A stretch of DNA of 64,000 bases, from assembly GCA_009746045.1 (NCBI GenBank), contig RPFO01000579.1, positions 656,160 to 720,159 of the forward strand. The letters run 5' to 3'. How positions within the stretch are numbered: position 1 is the stretch's first letter; the number at the start of each line of letters is the position of its first letter. Shown piece after piece: positions 10,347 to 21,799 of the stretch. Both the position numbers and the translations under genes were made by a program. The DNA is from Mesostigma viride (lineage: Eukaryota; Streptophyta; Mesostigmatophyceae; Mesostigmatales; Mesostigmataceae). Below the pieces are notes generated by a model, which worked only from the letters and a program-made list of their open reading frames with translations, was not told the DNA's origin and ran no database searches.

Positions 10347-10626
10347 CTGAACGTAGTTCGTGACAGGTTTCCCTACCCTTTTGGGAATGTCCTCGGGGCC
10401 AGGCCAGGTCAGAATGTGCCGCCCTGGCTGGCCAAGCCGCTGGGGGCCGGCCAGACCGAGGGTGGTGTCAACCTAGCTGGCTGGGCAACATCCATGGGGG
10501 TCCCATTATAGACATAGCATGGCTAAATGTTGAAGGCATCGTCCATGGGGGCCATTATGGGCGCACATGCGCGGGGGCCACATGCTAGGCTAAGCCTTAC
10601 TAATCTACACTACTGGTATGGATTCC

Positions 10627-11137
10627 CTAGTCTGAGGTGGCAGGAGGGGGCTGCCAGGGCTTGTGGTCAACGTGGATGACCGCCCCCCTCCAGTATACCG
10701 GCTTCCCCCCTGCGCTCTGCCGGAGCTGAAGGTAGGTCGGCCATAGCTCGCGTCGCCGCTGTTGCTGGGCCAGGGTCAAGTCGTCGTCCAGCGTGAAGCG
10801 AGTCTCCGAGAGCTTCTTGCGGCATTTAAGGAACGCCAGCTTGTCAGCCATGTACTTAAAGGTGAGGAGCACGGGTGCCGGGCCATGCAGCCTTCCCCCG
10901 CACGCGGGGGAGGCGGACAGCCGACATGTCCAGCTCACCAGTGAGTAACATGGGGGCAAAAATGTCGCGCTTAAATGCCTCAAGAAGGCTCGTGGAGGTC
11001 TCACCTGCCGGCTGGTCGAAGTGCTTGACGATGACATTGTGGCTGCGCCGGGCGATGTCGGCTTCCTCGCGAAGGTCGAGGGCTTGTTGCTTGAGTTGTG
11101 ACGAAAATGATCGTACGAAATTCTTAGTATAGTCCAC
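10627..11137 (-). pseudogene. LINE ORF1-like protein remnant, copy 1
   Basis: On the minus strand a frame begins near 11137 with MDYTKNFVRSFSSQLKQQAL and reads VIVKHFDQPAGETSTSLLEAF and DIFAPMLLTGE. After an intron-like GTGAGC segment of about 75 bases it resumes in another frame with FKYMADKLAFLKCRKKL, LDDDLTLAQQQRRRELWPTY and GKPVYWRGAVIHV to a stop near 10627. The pattern DLT-AQQ-R--ELWP-----R--G--P-WRGA--- is familiar from ORF1-type proteins of algal non-LTR retrotransposons. A second homologous copy at 13.6-14.5 kb supports a mobile origin. No reverse transcriptase is adjacent. Confidence 0.55.
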
Positions 11138-12053
11138 CTCTCGCTTGCCTGACGGAGGCCAACTTCACACTATACTGCGACGCAAATTCATTTTGTACTA
11201 AAAATTACTACGCACGAGACGTCTGACTGAATTCCTGCTAGGTCCAACGGCTGCGGTGCTGGACGCATGCTGCAATTCACTGTGGTTCAGTCCGAGCGAG
11301 GAAATTTATCAGAATGTCATGCACTGGCGATACAAACGTAACGAAATTTCCAAGTATCTTACGCTCGGAGAGCTGCCAACTTCCCTGCACCACATTCCCC
11401 GCCAAAAAAAGGTGTCCTAGGCGCCGAAATGTAGTGGTCACTACACTGTAAGTGCCCCAAGCTGTGTTCCACTCCAGTTGCGTCCCTTTGTTAACTTAGC
11501 GCGGTACTCTAAAAAGATCTTTGATACAGTGCTGTATGTAAGATGCCGGCCTACTCCTCTGCTGTATACTTTTGTATATGCCGCGTCGCACACTGTACCA
11601 TGCATAACGTCTGACCGAGGCGGAGATATTTTCCTTTTCGTCCGACCATTTGCATGAGATATTTGTGGAAAGCCGTCCACTTGGAATTGGCGGCGGTGGT
11701 TGTATTGATCCGCGCCAAGTTTGCTGAGATTTTGGCAGCACACGTGGCTGTGGATTGTGGCTCAACGGCACACTTGGCAGTACAGACTGCACCGTGTGTG
11801 TTTCAGCAGGTTGTGTCGCACTGGCTTATGCGACGACAGTTCGTCAATACGTTTTGGCTGCGATAGTTCCATGCAGCAAATTGACACTTGACAGCAATGC
11901 ATTACAGTATGTGCCGATTTGTGAATGTCGGCACTGGAGTGCCCACAGCTTGTCGTTTTGCATGACGGCTGGCTTAGAGGTTAAAAAGGAGAAACGAGCA
12001 GCTTTGTTGGACGTCGTTCGTTTCAGTTCTTCACTCACAACGTAGTTTTATCT
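11138..12053. other. no gene recognised
   Basis: Moderate-GC unique sequence. Short open frames exist on both strands but none shows a domain, consistent codon pattern or splice-linked partner. Confidence 0.35.
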
Positions 12054-12275
12054 GGCTGTCCGCGACACTCCCGAGATAGTGTATAGAGGGGGGGGGGTGA
12101 TGACCCCCCCCACCCCCCTACCCCCAAAGCTGGGGGGGCGGGGGGTAAAGGGTCGGACCCACACACACACACACACACAGAAAATCATGGGGTGGGGGGT
12201 GGGTGGGTGGGTTTGGATGCAGACCCCCCACCAACCCCCCCTGAAAAAAAGGGGGGGGGGGGGGGGGCGCCAGCC
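12054..12275 (+). mobile_element. G/C-run element, left copy
   Basis: It begins GGCTGTCCGCGACACTCCCG. It then alternates long G and C runs, an (AC)n tract and a final A-run plus G-run. The same 20-base end appears in reverse orientation at 15120-15139 with similar G/C runs inward (14945-15119). The two may be separate insertions of one hairpin-prone element, or the inverted termini of a 3.1 kb composite. Confidence 0.65.
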
Positions 12276-12412
12276 AAATTCTTTATTTTGGCTAAGGGAG
12301 CGGGTCCAAGAACACATCCGTCGCACCCATTCTCCTAGCCCTGGCTATGATGGTAGGCTGAGCACATCGTGCCTCTAAATTCACCCATTTGTGGCATTAA
12401 TTAGTTAATTCG

Positions 12413-12762
12413 ATCATTCATTCATTCATTCATTCATTCATTCATTCATTCATTCATTCATTCATTCATTCATTCATTCATTCATTCATTCATTCATTCA
12501 TTCATTCATTCATTCATTCATTCATTCATTCATTCATTCATTCATTCATTCATTCATTCATTCATTCATTCATTCATTCATTCATTCATTCATTCATTCA
12601 TTCATTCATTCATTCATTCATTCATTCATTCATTCATTCATTCATTCATTCATTCATTCATTCATTCATTCATTCATTCATTCATTCATTCATTCATTCA
12701 TTCATTCATTCATTCATTCATTCATTCATTCATTCATTCATTCATTCATTCATTCATTCATT
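12413..12762. repeat. (ATTC)n microsatellite, ~350 bp
   Basis: An essentially pure 4-base repeat of close to 88 units. It is followed at once by a CTCCCGTTGGGGAGTCACGG cap like those on other elements here, and a G-rich degenerate GGTGGGGGT tract (12800-12890). Confidence 0.98.
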
Positions 12763-13154
12763 AGACTCGTGCTCCCGTTGGGGAGTCACGGAGCACTAAC
12801 CCCGATGGATGGATGGGGGTGGGGGTGGGGGTGGAGAAGGGTAGTGCTGGAGGTGGGGGTGGGGGTGGGGGTGGGGGGTGGGGGGGAGGGGGACTGGAGG
12901 GTGGCGATTGGGGTTAATTAATGCTTGTCAACGCATGGATCGAGTCTTTCTTTCAGGGCGGATATGCGTCGTCTCCGTCCTGGCTGGGGTTGCCGGCGTG
13001 TTGACTGGGCCTCATCCCGCTCAAGGCGGGCCAGGAGGCGTTTGAGGCTGGTAAATTGGCGGGAAGGTTGACCGTGGCGTGCCTGGCGACCTTGCATCCA
13101 AATCATGCTCGCACGGTGCGACATGAGGGTGGAAAGGGGCTTGTTTAATTAAGA

Positions 13155-13345
13155 ACATAGCTCCGTTGGGAGCGTATGTAACACATAGCCCTGAGAAAGT
13201 GGCATCTATGCATGGGGTTTTAATACATTCAGTCAGGTAAACAACCTGCAGGTGTATAGGATGTAAACTAGCACCTGCTCTGGGTGCACAAGGTGCACCT
13301 GCACCGCCATCATGGATCATGCACCCGATCAAGCTCGCACGGGGT
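13155..13345 (+). repeat. family C dispersed repeat, second copy
   Basis: It carries AGCTCCGTTGGGAGCG, TGTAACACATAGCCCTGAG and GGGTGCACAAGGTGCACCTG, matching the copy at 9720-9925 with substitutions. No gene lies between 12900 and 13575. Confidence 0.65.
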
Positions 13346-13574
13346 GGCTCGGGGAGATGGCCTAGCTAGAAGGCCTGCATGACATACAGGGTGGAAGATA
13401 TATAGGGCTATAGGCTATAGCTGGTACATGGCATCTCACCAGAGAGTAACTCCCTGCATGGGCAAAGCATGACTCAAAATTGCTACAGCTATATTGCAAG
13501 GGCTGGTGTGGGCCCATCATGTAGGCATCAGACTCAGATGGCCACGTCACTAAGCTTTCTAGTCTACACTACTG

Positions 13575-14553
13575 CTATATATTCCCTAGGCTGGGGTGGC
13601 TGGGGTGGCCGGGGTGGCAGGGGTCGCCTGCCAGGGCTTGTGGGCGACGTAGATGTCCGCCCCTTTCCAGTAGACCGGCTAGTTCTGCCCTGCCGTCTGC
13701 CGGAGCTGGAGGTAGGTCGGCCATAGCTCCCGTCGCCGTTGTTGCCGCGTCAAGGTCAAGTCGTCCAGCGTGTAGGAGGTTCCCCCAAGCCGCTTGCGAC
13801 GCTTGAGGAACGTACTCCATCTTATCCGCCATGGTGTCAAAGGTGAGGAGCAAGGGGAGCTTACCCCGCGAGCGGGGAAGGCGAGTCACCCCCCGCGGCT
13901 TGCCCTTACTTACCAGTGAGAGCCATGGGGACAAGGATTTTGTTCTCAAACGCCAGGGCAAGGGTCTCGGAGGTCTCGTCCTGCAGCTGGTCGAAGTGCT
14001 TGACTATGACGTTAAGGCTATGCTTGTCGAGCTCGGCCTCCTAGCGGAGGTCCAGCGTCTGCTGCATGCTGCTTAAGTTGGGCGGCGATGGCGGAGGTGG
14101 TGGTGGTGTGGTTCATCAGCATGGCTGCCCAGGTCTGGTTGGGACTGGGGGCATCGCCGGCCTGCAGGGCCAGCAGGGGCTGGCCGGGCAGCGATGTCCT
14201 TCACCGCCTGGGCAGTGATGCCTGCGGTGTTTTGCAGGCAATGATTCGATGGCGATGGCATTGTCCTGCAGGCGCTTGTCGATGGCGAGAAACTGGGCGG
14301 TGAGGGCGTTGGTGGTGGTGGCGGTGGAGGCCAGGAGCTTGGAGGTGGCGGTGGTGGTGGAGGAGAGGAGGGGAAGCTCGGCAGCCAGCGTGCCGCCCAT
14401 GGCCGCCACATCTGCGGCGAGGGGTGTCATGCACGTGCTGCACAAGGGCCTGGTTGATGATGGAGCGGATTTCGGAGGTGCATGGAATGCATGGAAGTGG
14501 GAGCCCAGATCTCGGTGACAGTTTGTGGCATTGGAATGAACTTGGTTTGACAA
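13575..14553 (-). pseudogene. LINE ORF1-like protein remnant, copy 2
   Basis: Homologous to copy 1 at 10.6-11.1 kb. The minus strand reads, through several frameshifts, LTAQFLAIDKRLQDNAIAIE, NQTWAAMLMNHTTTTSAIAA, LNVIVKHFDQLQDETSETLA and ILVPMALTG. A GTAAGT donor-like break at the same position as in copy 1 follows. Then come FDTMADK and RRRELWPTYLQLRQ, a stop, and PVYWKGADIYVAHKPW. Stops and frameshifts show it is dead. Keeping the same break position in both copies suggests the parent element carried an intron. Confidence 0.6.
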
Positions 14554-14944
14554 TACCTACTTATTAAATCACATTAGACAACTCATACCTTGACCATGAT
14601 CATGTTGGACCGGCCGGGCCGGCCGCGCTACTAATTAACTCATAAGATTAACATTTGATGACCATATGATGGTGCCTTAAATTAAAAATTAAATTAAATT
14701 AAATACCATGACTCCGTTGGGAGATTAAAAAAATCAAATTAAAAGAGACAATCATTGGTAGACAATAAGGCCGGTGGCACGACATTTATGCAGTCGGTGA
14801 TGAGCGGTCGCCATGCACTCCACACACTTTTTGAGTTCTTGAGTGACAGCAGTGAGTGACCTGCAGAGCCCCGGCGGGAGAATTCCCGCCTTCAAAAGTG
14901 CCAGGGAGCATTCCCGCATTGTAGCAATGCCTGCGCAATTCCTG

Positions 14945-15139
14945 CGGTGAACCCCAATTGAAAAAAAAAATGGGGGGGGGGGGGTGACAACCCCCCCCCC
15001 CCCCCCCCCCGAACCCCCAAAACTGTCCAGAAGGGGGGGGGCGGGGGCGGGGGTCAAGACCCCCCCCACCCCCCACCCCAGGAAAACGGGGGGGCGGGGG
15101 GTGGTCTACACTATAGCCCCGGGAGTGTCGCGGACAGCC
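14945..15139 (-). mobile_element. G/C-run element, right (inverted) copy
   Basis: It ends with CGGGAGTGTCGCGGACAGCC (15120-15139), the reverse complement of 12054-12073. Inward it repeats the same order of G runs and C runs, with an A-run beside the last G-run near 14965. Confidence 0.65.
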
Positions 15140-15169
15140 AGTTATGTTGTCGCCATGTGATGCACTAGG

Positions 15170-16410
15170 CGAACAACCCGGGTGCGGCCTCCGACATGGT
15201 CGCATTTGTGGTTCTTGTCTGACATAAGAGGGACATGTCAGTTGATGGAAAGAGTCGGGGCAACGCGTCATCCAAGGACGTGTGCTTGGGTCGGATACCC
15301 ACACAACTTTGGTGAGGATTCTAGAGGTCTTGTAGGCTGGTGTTGGGGGCTGAGAAATAGGTCTCCTCCGGCCCATCTCAGCTGCGCCGGGGAGGGCAGG
15401 TCGTGAATGGCCAAGGTCAGCTATGTCGGACACAGTGGCCAATATATGGCATCCGTCACCCTGCTTTGGGTGATGGAGTCCATGGCCTTAAAGTGCGCTG
15501 ACAGCGCTAAGGCGGCCACTGGGTCTTGGCCATCAGCATATTCAAGCTGATAGTCTGGATGTTTAAGGATGTCACGTAACCGCTCTGACAGTTGCCTCGC
15601 GGTACGCAGCTGCCATCGCCTGGTGTCTGGCCAGGCCGACGTGCAGCTTCCTCTTCTATCCGTTGCCTTTTTCAGCGAGACGGAAGGCAGCCTCACGGCG
15701 GACCTCCCTGTCACGCTGACGAGCGCGACGTTCCTCATTAGCCACCAGCGCAGCCTGTTCCACTGCCAGTAGCGCTGGGGTGAGGACGATGTCTTTATAA
15801 TTGCTCCCCGTCGGGGAGGCTGGAGGTGTCCGACACCTCATCATCGGACATGGGTTGTCCGGAGATGAGGGCGACGGGCCTGCGCAGCACCCGAGTGAGC
15901 TTGACGCTTTCCATGTCCTTCTTTTTACGTAAGGCCATGGTCACTTGCCCGAACTTGTGTTCGAGGAGGTTGCGTCCTGTTACGGACGGGATATTGAGAT
16001 TGGACATAGCGGGACAAAATGTTATCGTCTTGTCAGGAGCCACAGACGCCGTCTGTCGGGGCATAAGCTCCCGGATGGTTGTCGTCGCGGTGGTGCCTGT
16101 CCAGGCTGCGGGGGCGAGGAAGCCACAGGGGCCGGCGCGGGGCCGGTGCCGCCTGGGGGGTTGTTTTCCTGCCTTACCGCAGCCATGGCTGCACCAGCAG
16201 TGGTTGCTGCTGGCGCAGCCGCCGGGGAGGGGGCCGGTTGTTCGGTTCCCCGTGTCGGAACCGGCTCCTCCACCGGCTCAGCGCACAGGGGAGGGGGGTT
16301 CTGAGCCGGACTGCCTCTGGGCAGCCGGACCCTCCACCTGGCTGTTATTATTATTGTACGTTGTTGTTGTTCTTCTTTTGTTTTTTTTTTCTTTTTCGAG
16401 ATATTAGCCG
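15170..16410 (-). pseudogene. gag-like or ORF1-like retroelement remnant, frameshifted
   Basis: On the minus strand the order is a Pro/Ala-rich leader (16022-16273) and a block with TITFCPAMSNLNIPSVTGRN and FGQVTMALRKKKDMESVKLT (15830-16040). Next is an Arg/Glu-rich helical block NYKDIVLTPALLAVEQAALV...ANEERRARQRDREVRREAAF (15660-15805). Last is a tail with LEYADGQDPVAALALSAHFK (15421-15540). The blocks lie in different frames. A structural polyprotein from a retroelement is my best guess. No protease, RT or zinc knuckle is visible. Confidence 0.35.
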
Positions 16411-16594
16411 CATCACCAGCCGCGGCTGCTTGTTGTTCTTGGGCATCCGCCGATCCTGCCCATCCTCATCATCATTGTATGTCAGCTTCTTCACGACCTT
16501 ATCGATAGCCATTGGATCGAGTGTTTGTAAAATTCAAGTTAGGAATGATAATGCACGAACGCGGTAAAGTTGCTTGCTTGGGAGCATGCAGGAC

Positions 16595-16640
16595 ATCAAG
16601 GAGACAACCAGCACAGGATATGGTTGGCAATGAATTGCTT
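16595..16640 (+). repeat. short TCAAGGAGACAACC copy
   Basis: Only the first 25 or so bases of the dispersed element are kept (ATCAAGGAGACAACCAGCAC). The following 16640-17355 has no gene I can recognise. Confidence 0.7.
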
Positions 16641-17359
16641 GATCATTCGAAAATAGGTTTACCCTTTATCAACACGTTCCTCTCACTGGCTGCGCCGCCA
16701 GTGACCGTTGGGTGCAGACCGTTGGCCCGAGGCCGCACGATGACAGGTAGCAGTCCAGTCACAGCATCGTGTGATTGATCACAGATCAATCCACTCTGCA
16801 GTACGTTCCCTATCTAGGATATTACTCTAGTACCGTCCAATGGTAGGACACTATGTATACTGGGTACTGACATCTGCCACGTACCCCAGAACCCAAAGTA
16901 CCAACGTATCTATCTAGGGAAACATATGTGACTCGACTAGCAGTCCTATCTGCATAGCCCAGTGACGTGGTATTTATATTCACATACCAGCGTAGGTTTA
17001 CAAGCCTGGCTTATTCATACGTTGTATTCACAATGCCTTAATTGAGACTTAGTCTGCAGCAAAGCATGCAGACTAACTCTAGTAGCCTTGACGAGCCGTT
17101 GCCCATGATTATTTTTTAAATACTGCATCTGAGGGTCACTACGCACTACGCACTACTATTTTATTTTGATCAGTAAGGAATGTTGTAGCTGCGATCGGAC
17201 CGTCGCGAGATTCCATTACCTGGCGCCCTAGTTTTTGTCGGGCATTCAGCAGGGTGACTGCTGTGTCGGCGTTTACATTTCGTGGAGGTGTTAGCATGGC
17301 AGCAATGTGCAAACCTTTTGTAAATGCCGGGAATTAATAGTCAACATTTACTTATCGAT

Positions 17360-17475
17360 ACCTGTAACTAGGACCTAGATAGCTTACACCATCCATTCCA
17401 TCCCATGTTCCCCTCCCACTGAGGACTTATGCTCACGTGACGCAGTCACGTGTCTATTAATTAATTAACTAATTT
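17360..17475 (-). repeat. family A dispersed repeat fragment
   Basis: It contains CTGTAACTAGGACCTAGATA and the palindrome-bearing CACGTGACGCAGTCACGTG next to TTAATTAATTAAC, as in the other family A copies. Confidence 0.7.
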
Positions 17476-17754
17476 ACTTATCGCCTTGCGTCCAGGCATA
17501 TTAGTTGTCTCACTTCATAGACATTGATATTGTGTTATAGCCAGTATTTAAGTACCGGTTCTGTCTGACAGGGAAACCGGGGAACCCCGGCCGGCCAGGG
17601 CAGCCCGGACAAACAATAGCTTATACCGGTCGAACGGGGGGGGTTTAATCCTGCTCTGAACACAGCAGACCGGTCGACTGGGGGGGGGGTTCCTGCTTGG
17701 CATATAGCATACTGGTTGGCCGGGGGGGCACCTCCTGACGTGGGCCGGGCCCCG

Positions 17755-17905
17755 TGATGTTAGACGCCGCAAGGCCCGCACCTTCAAAGAGCAGCTACTA
17801 GTAGAGGACATGGGGGGCCTAGGCCTCTCTGTGATTTGGAAGAAGATGATGGACAAGGCCAAGTGGGCCCAGGTCATAGAGGACAACGAGCCCCCCCCCC
17901 CGTGG
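17755..17905 (+). pseudogene. non-LTR retrotransposon C-terminal remnant
   Basis: A plus-strand frame reads RRRKARTFKEQLLVEDMGGL then GLSVIWKKMMDKAKWAQVIE. The L-----L----KWA-VI pattern matches the extreme C-terminus of many LINE reverse transcriptases, where a final Trp follows a Lys/Arg-rich helix. Only about 45 codons remain. Confidence 0.4.
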
Positions 17906-18126
17906 GGAAGCGCCCGCGTGTGCAAACCCGCGGGAGGCACGCCAGACAGCTCCCCTAGGGTAGCGTGTTTGATACTAAATATGCGCGAAAAATGCGCTGA
18001 GGCGTGGAATATGCAGAGTCTCGAACTTGTAGAGTATCAATAACAACAACGAGTTTATCACCCCAGCTACTATACATAACATCTTGAAAAAAATAATTGC
18101 TTTGGTAAGCAAATAGGTGTGTTTTA

Positions 18127-18825
18127 CTAAGCATTACGAGGACCTCGACTTGAGGGCGATCCCGTCTGGAAATCTGAGGATACTTTCTTGATATCCCTGA
18201 CAGCATTTGGATCTGGGCAGAGCCAAGGGAAGAACCATCTTAAGAGGCTCATGCCAGTGTTGATTTCTTTCGCCCGTTTCCGGCGCTGTCGCTCCTCCTC
18301 CGAGATATCTGAATTTTCGTATCGAGCAAGGTCTTGCCAAAAGCCGAGTACATTTCTAGACACAGCCACTACACCCATAAATGCAATTATCCACATGCTC
18401 TGATTGCAGCCAATGGAAACATAAAGGCATGCAGCAACGAACAGAAGCGAGCTTGCTGCCATCATCGAGGCAACTGGAAATCCAACAACGTACGGAAACT
18501 TCAGCAAGTACCTCAAACACTCTTCCTCGCTCCACATCGCTGTATACATCATGGCAATTGAGCAGACTACCACTGTCTGACCAGCGTAGCCTGCAGATAC
18601 GGCGCATAAAGCCACGTAGACATTCCACGGGATGTTGGAAGGAACCAGCGGGGGGCGTGACGTCTGCATCATCTGCAGGCCAATGGCCAATATCAGCGCG
18701 GCGACAACTCCCGAATTTGTGTGAACAGTATTCATAAGGTCTTTTATTTTCGCGCCAGGAGACCTTTCCTCAACGACGTCCAATGCAATGCGATTCATAA
18801 CCTTGAATTGAGCGACTCCGACCAT
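18127..18825 (-). CDS. four-helix integral membrane protein of unknown function
   Basis: From an ATG at 18825 the frame gives about 232 residues to a stop at 18127. Four hydrophobic segments are visible: VVAALILAIGLQMM, VALCAVSAGYAGQTVVVCSI, VASMMAASSLLFVAACLYV and MWIIAFMGVVAVSRNVLGF. A basic, charged cytosolic-type tail follows (SEEERQRRKRAKEI), and a hydrophobic WFFPWLCPDP precedes the C-terminus. The frame is open further upstream, and CATTCAG|GC just before the ATG could be an acceptor, so the gene may have an earlier exon. I do not recognise the family. Sustained hydrophobic periodicity and lack of stops make it a credible gene. Confidence 0.6.
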   Translation of the reverse strand: MVGVAQFKVMNRIALDVVEERSPGAKIKDLMNTVHTNSGVVAALILAIGLQMMQTSRPPLVPSNIPWNVYVALCAVSAGYAGQTVVVCSIAMMYTAMWSEEECLRYLLKFPYVVGFPVASMMAASSLLFVAACLYVSIGCNQSMWIIAFMGVVAVSRNVLGFWQDLARYENSDISEEERQRRKRAKEINTGMSLLRWFFPWLCPDPNAVRDIKKVSSDFQTGSPSSRGPRNA

Positions 18826-18876
18826 GATGAATATTGAAGCCTGAATGGCCAAGGTTACCGAGTGAAGTTGCGGCCT

Positions 18877-18952
18877 CGCCAAAGAATTGGTTTCCGAGTC
18901 GCCAAAGGATGGATTGCGGTCGCCAAAGGATGGATTGCGGTCGCCAGAAGTT
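18877..18952. repeat. tandem CTTTGGCGAC motif upstream of the membrane-protein gene
   Basis: On the minus strand the words TTTGGCGAC or TTTGGCGAG occur repeatedly, with CGCAATCCATCC between copies. A similar cluster is at 26730-26790 with CTTTGGCGACT three times. The position just 5' of the minus-strand gene could be regulatory, but it may be only a small dispersed repeat. Confidence 0.5.
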
Positions 18953-19023
18953 AGTTTGTGGTGCTGGGCGGAGGGTTACAGCACAAAAACATTAGTTTCC
19001 TGCACCTTGGCGATGGAGTTTTA

Positions 19024-19250
19024 TCAAGGAGACAACCAGCGCAGGCCAGAAATCGGGAGAATCCGGACCATGGTAGCTCGAGCCTGCCGTTATCTTGTCC
19101 GCGTGTTCGAGTCGTTCAGGATGATGAAGATGAATGGTGATGGAAATGTGTAGCCTTGTGCATTGAAATTATGGCTGGCTTACGTGTAGAGCGACTAGAT
19201 GACCTAGACGGTGGGGCCGGAAACAGCCTGCGTTGGGTTTTATAGCCTGC
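19024..19250 (+). mobile_element. TCAAGGAGACAACC dispersed element, partial copy
   Basis: Matches 7012-7240 closely (TCAAGGAGACAACCAGCGCA, AGCTCGAGCCTGCCGTTATC, GAGCGACTAGATGACCTAGA) and then diverges. Confidence 0.8.
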
Positions 19251-19404
19251 GTTGGGCGACGCCAGCTGCTGTGCGATCATGACCGTGCGATCATAAGCAT
19301 CCATTTTTCACGGAACGTATAATGCAACGGTGCTCTGGCTTGTTTCGTTAATTTGGTCTTCTCTGCGTCTTCTAACAGATTCCCATCCCCCTCTCAACTC
19401 CACG

Positions 19405-21064
19405 ATGTCGACGCCAACACGCTGGAGGAGGGCCTCGGCGGAGTTGCCAGATCCCTCCACACCGAAGAAACAAAGCAAGAAAAGAGGATCGGGGAATTCG
19501 GCGGCCTCTCCGATATGCTTGGATTTCTCGCCTCAGCGCTCTTCCCCCGCGAGCAAGCCGCGGCTTGTGAGGACCCTGCCTCCTCTTCAGGCGGATCGAG
19601 CAAGTGCGAGTCTGCGCCTGTGTTCTTAATGTCGGTAGAATTTTTTGGAAAGCATCGTCTAACATAACGACATTGTTTTGCGTGGCATTCGTACTTCAGG
19701 GAGAATTCGAAGGGCCTTTGAGGGATCGCACTGGTGTGTTAAGGAAGAGCGTGGTCCGCCGGTGTCCCGAGCGACGTCTACCGAGCTGCCAGCTGTGATG
19801 GTATTGTGGTGACTTACTGGCGGTTAACTGTGCTTGTCTTTGTAGGCCTTTTCTGCAATTGGGTTTACTTTGCATCAGCCATTTACACATGCATTGCTAA
19901 ATGTTACATGGGGTTGATTGGCCAGCCTTTGTAAGAGATGACCATCACTTGTTTTTTTGAAGGCATTGCTCTTCTGCCTGTTTCAATAATAGGTTGCCCA
20001 TCATTCGCACCTACAGTCCATCTCAACTACATCGTTCATTTTTTCTGTGTGTGATGGCAAGTTTGCATTTTACCATACCAATAATGCTCGCATCGCTTGC
20101 TAAGGAATATGGTTCGCGGGTATTTTCACTCTGCATTATGAATGTAGGGGGGCACTGAGAGCATGTAAAGTGAGCAGGTATGCATCAAGGCTGAGTCGAT
20201 GAGTTTTCCCAAAGTGGGTGTGCCCATGCCGCACCATGGTTTACACCCCACCTTCATCTGTTGGAAACTTGCGGGTTTTTTGTTCTGTTTACATGTTTAC
20301 TGACACTTGGCGAAGTTTCTCAGAGATGTCTATTGGGTGTGGGGCAATTTGGTTTGCATTGCTGTGATGTCACATGGGACTGTGGTAATGATGAGTCACT
20401 TGGAGGGGGAAGCAAGTGTGCACACCTGCCATGGGTCGGTAGCGCCAGTATTGGATTCCTCTTCGTTATGGGGAGACATTCTTGTTACATGTCAGTCTAG
20501 TTTCATAATGGTGTTGTTCTTTGTGACAAATTGGCTACTTTCTCGCGTGCCCCACACCCGTCTTGTCCATCGCTTGATTTGCGCCCTTGCTTGTGCACAA
20601 TGATGCCACTTGCATTGACTTGCATTGCCATTCCTCCACCCCTCCTTATTTCGCCATGCAGGCATTAGCTGCCGCCCTCTTTTATTTCCTCTCTCATTTC
20701 CTTTAAATGCTTAGGGCTTGATTTAGGATTCAGTCGTGTACAAGAACATCAGTGGCTAAATTTGATTGTGTCATGATTGCGTTTGCTGTTGCAGGTGGGT
20801 GGCTGGACGAATGCGAAGATGGACAGCAGAAAGAGGGTTTGCGGCGGCAAGGGCGTGAACGCTAGTCACCATTGTCAGGTGAAACTTGAGAATGGGTACA
20901 CATACCTTGCAATTGATTGCAGTACCTGGGTAAAGATTAATGATAAGCTGTCAAAAAGAAACCCAGGTCCGTTTTTTTTTTTCAGCAAGGCATGTGCAAA
21001 GAATCCTGAGATGAGCCTGCACTTGCCGGATGGTAAGGCCGTGCCTGCCTACTCCGGTTTATAA
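19405..21064 (+). CDS. possible three-exon gene, unknown product
   Basis: Exons 19405-19603, 19700-19800 and 20795-21064 join in phase to 570 bases (189 residues plus stop). The start is MSTPTRWRRASAELPDPSTP, followed by a basic KKQSKKRG stretch and a Ser/Pro-rich segment resembling a disordered nuclear protein. Exon 3 reads VGGWTNAKMDSRKRV, then GKGVNASHHCQVKLENGYTY and LAIDCSTWVKINDKL. Acceptors are CTTCAG and GTTGCAG with T-rich tracts; donors are GTGCGA and GTATTG (weak). I recognise no domain. It could equally be a retroelement piece, since repeats surround it. Confidence 0.35.
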
Positions 21065-21201
21065 ATGCCGCAATTTTGTTTTAGCGACCTTTGGGTCATT
21101 TGCATTTTGGGGCACAAATTTATATGGTATGGTATTTGATGATGCCAACTGGGATGTACCCTGAATAGGGCTGTATGCTCGTATGTACAACATAGAGTGG
21201 T

Positions 21202-21518
21202 TTTCCATTTGCGGGTATTTCCTCGTAAATGGTGGGAGAGCGATCGCAGCAATGGTGCTCACCACTAGACACTCCCGGCCAGTTAGGCTCGAAACACACG
21301 CCCTGATCAAGCATGCTGTTTCCGGCCCCACCGTCTAGGTCATCTAGTCGCTCCACACGTAAGCCAGCCATAATTTCAATGCACAAGGATACACATTTCC
21401 ATCACCATTCATCTTCATCATCCTGAACGACTCGAAAACGCGGAAAAGATAACGGCAGGCTCGAGCTACCATGGTCCGGATTCTCCCGATTTCTGGCCTG
21501 CGCTGGTTGTCTCTTTGA
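21202..21518 (-). mobile_element. TCAAGGAGACAACC dispersed element, long inverted copy
   Basis: Near-complete reverse copy of 7012-7345, ending at 21518 with the reverse complement of the TCAAAGAGACAACC start. A partial echo of its internal part (AAGATAACGGCAGGTTTGAG) follows at 21535-21610. Confidence 0.8.
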
Positions 21519-21799
21519 ACATAGAGTGGACACTCACTTCCATATTCCTCAACGACTCCAGAATTGTGGACAAGATAACGGCAGGTTTGAGCTACCATGG
21601 TCCGAATTCTTCCGCTGGTTGTATCTATAGTGATGGACTTTACAATGAATCTATTTTAACAAAATCGTTGCATGAGCCGTTAATGAATATCCATTATCAA
21701 GTAATAGTTGTCAAGATCACTCAAAATTAAGTGGGACAAGTCTACTTCAAGGTCTTGCACTTAGTAAGTACGTAAGTACTTGCGTGTCAAATGTTAATC

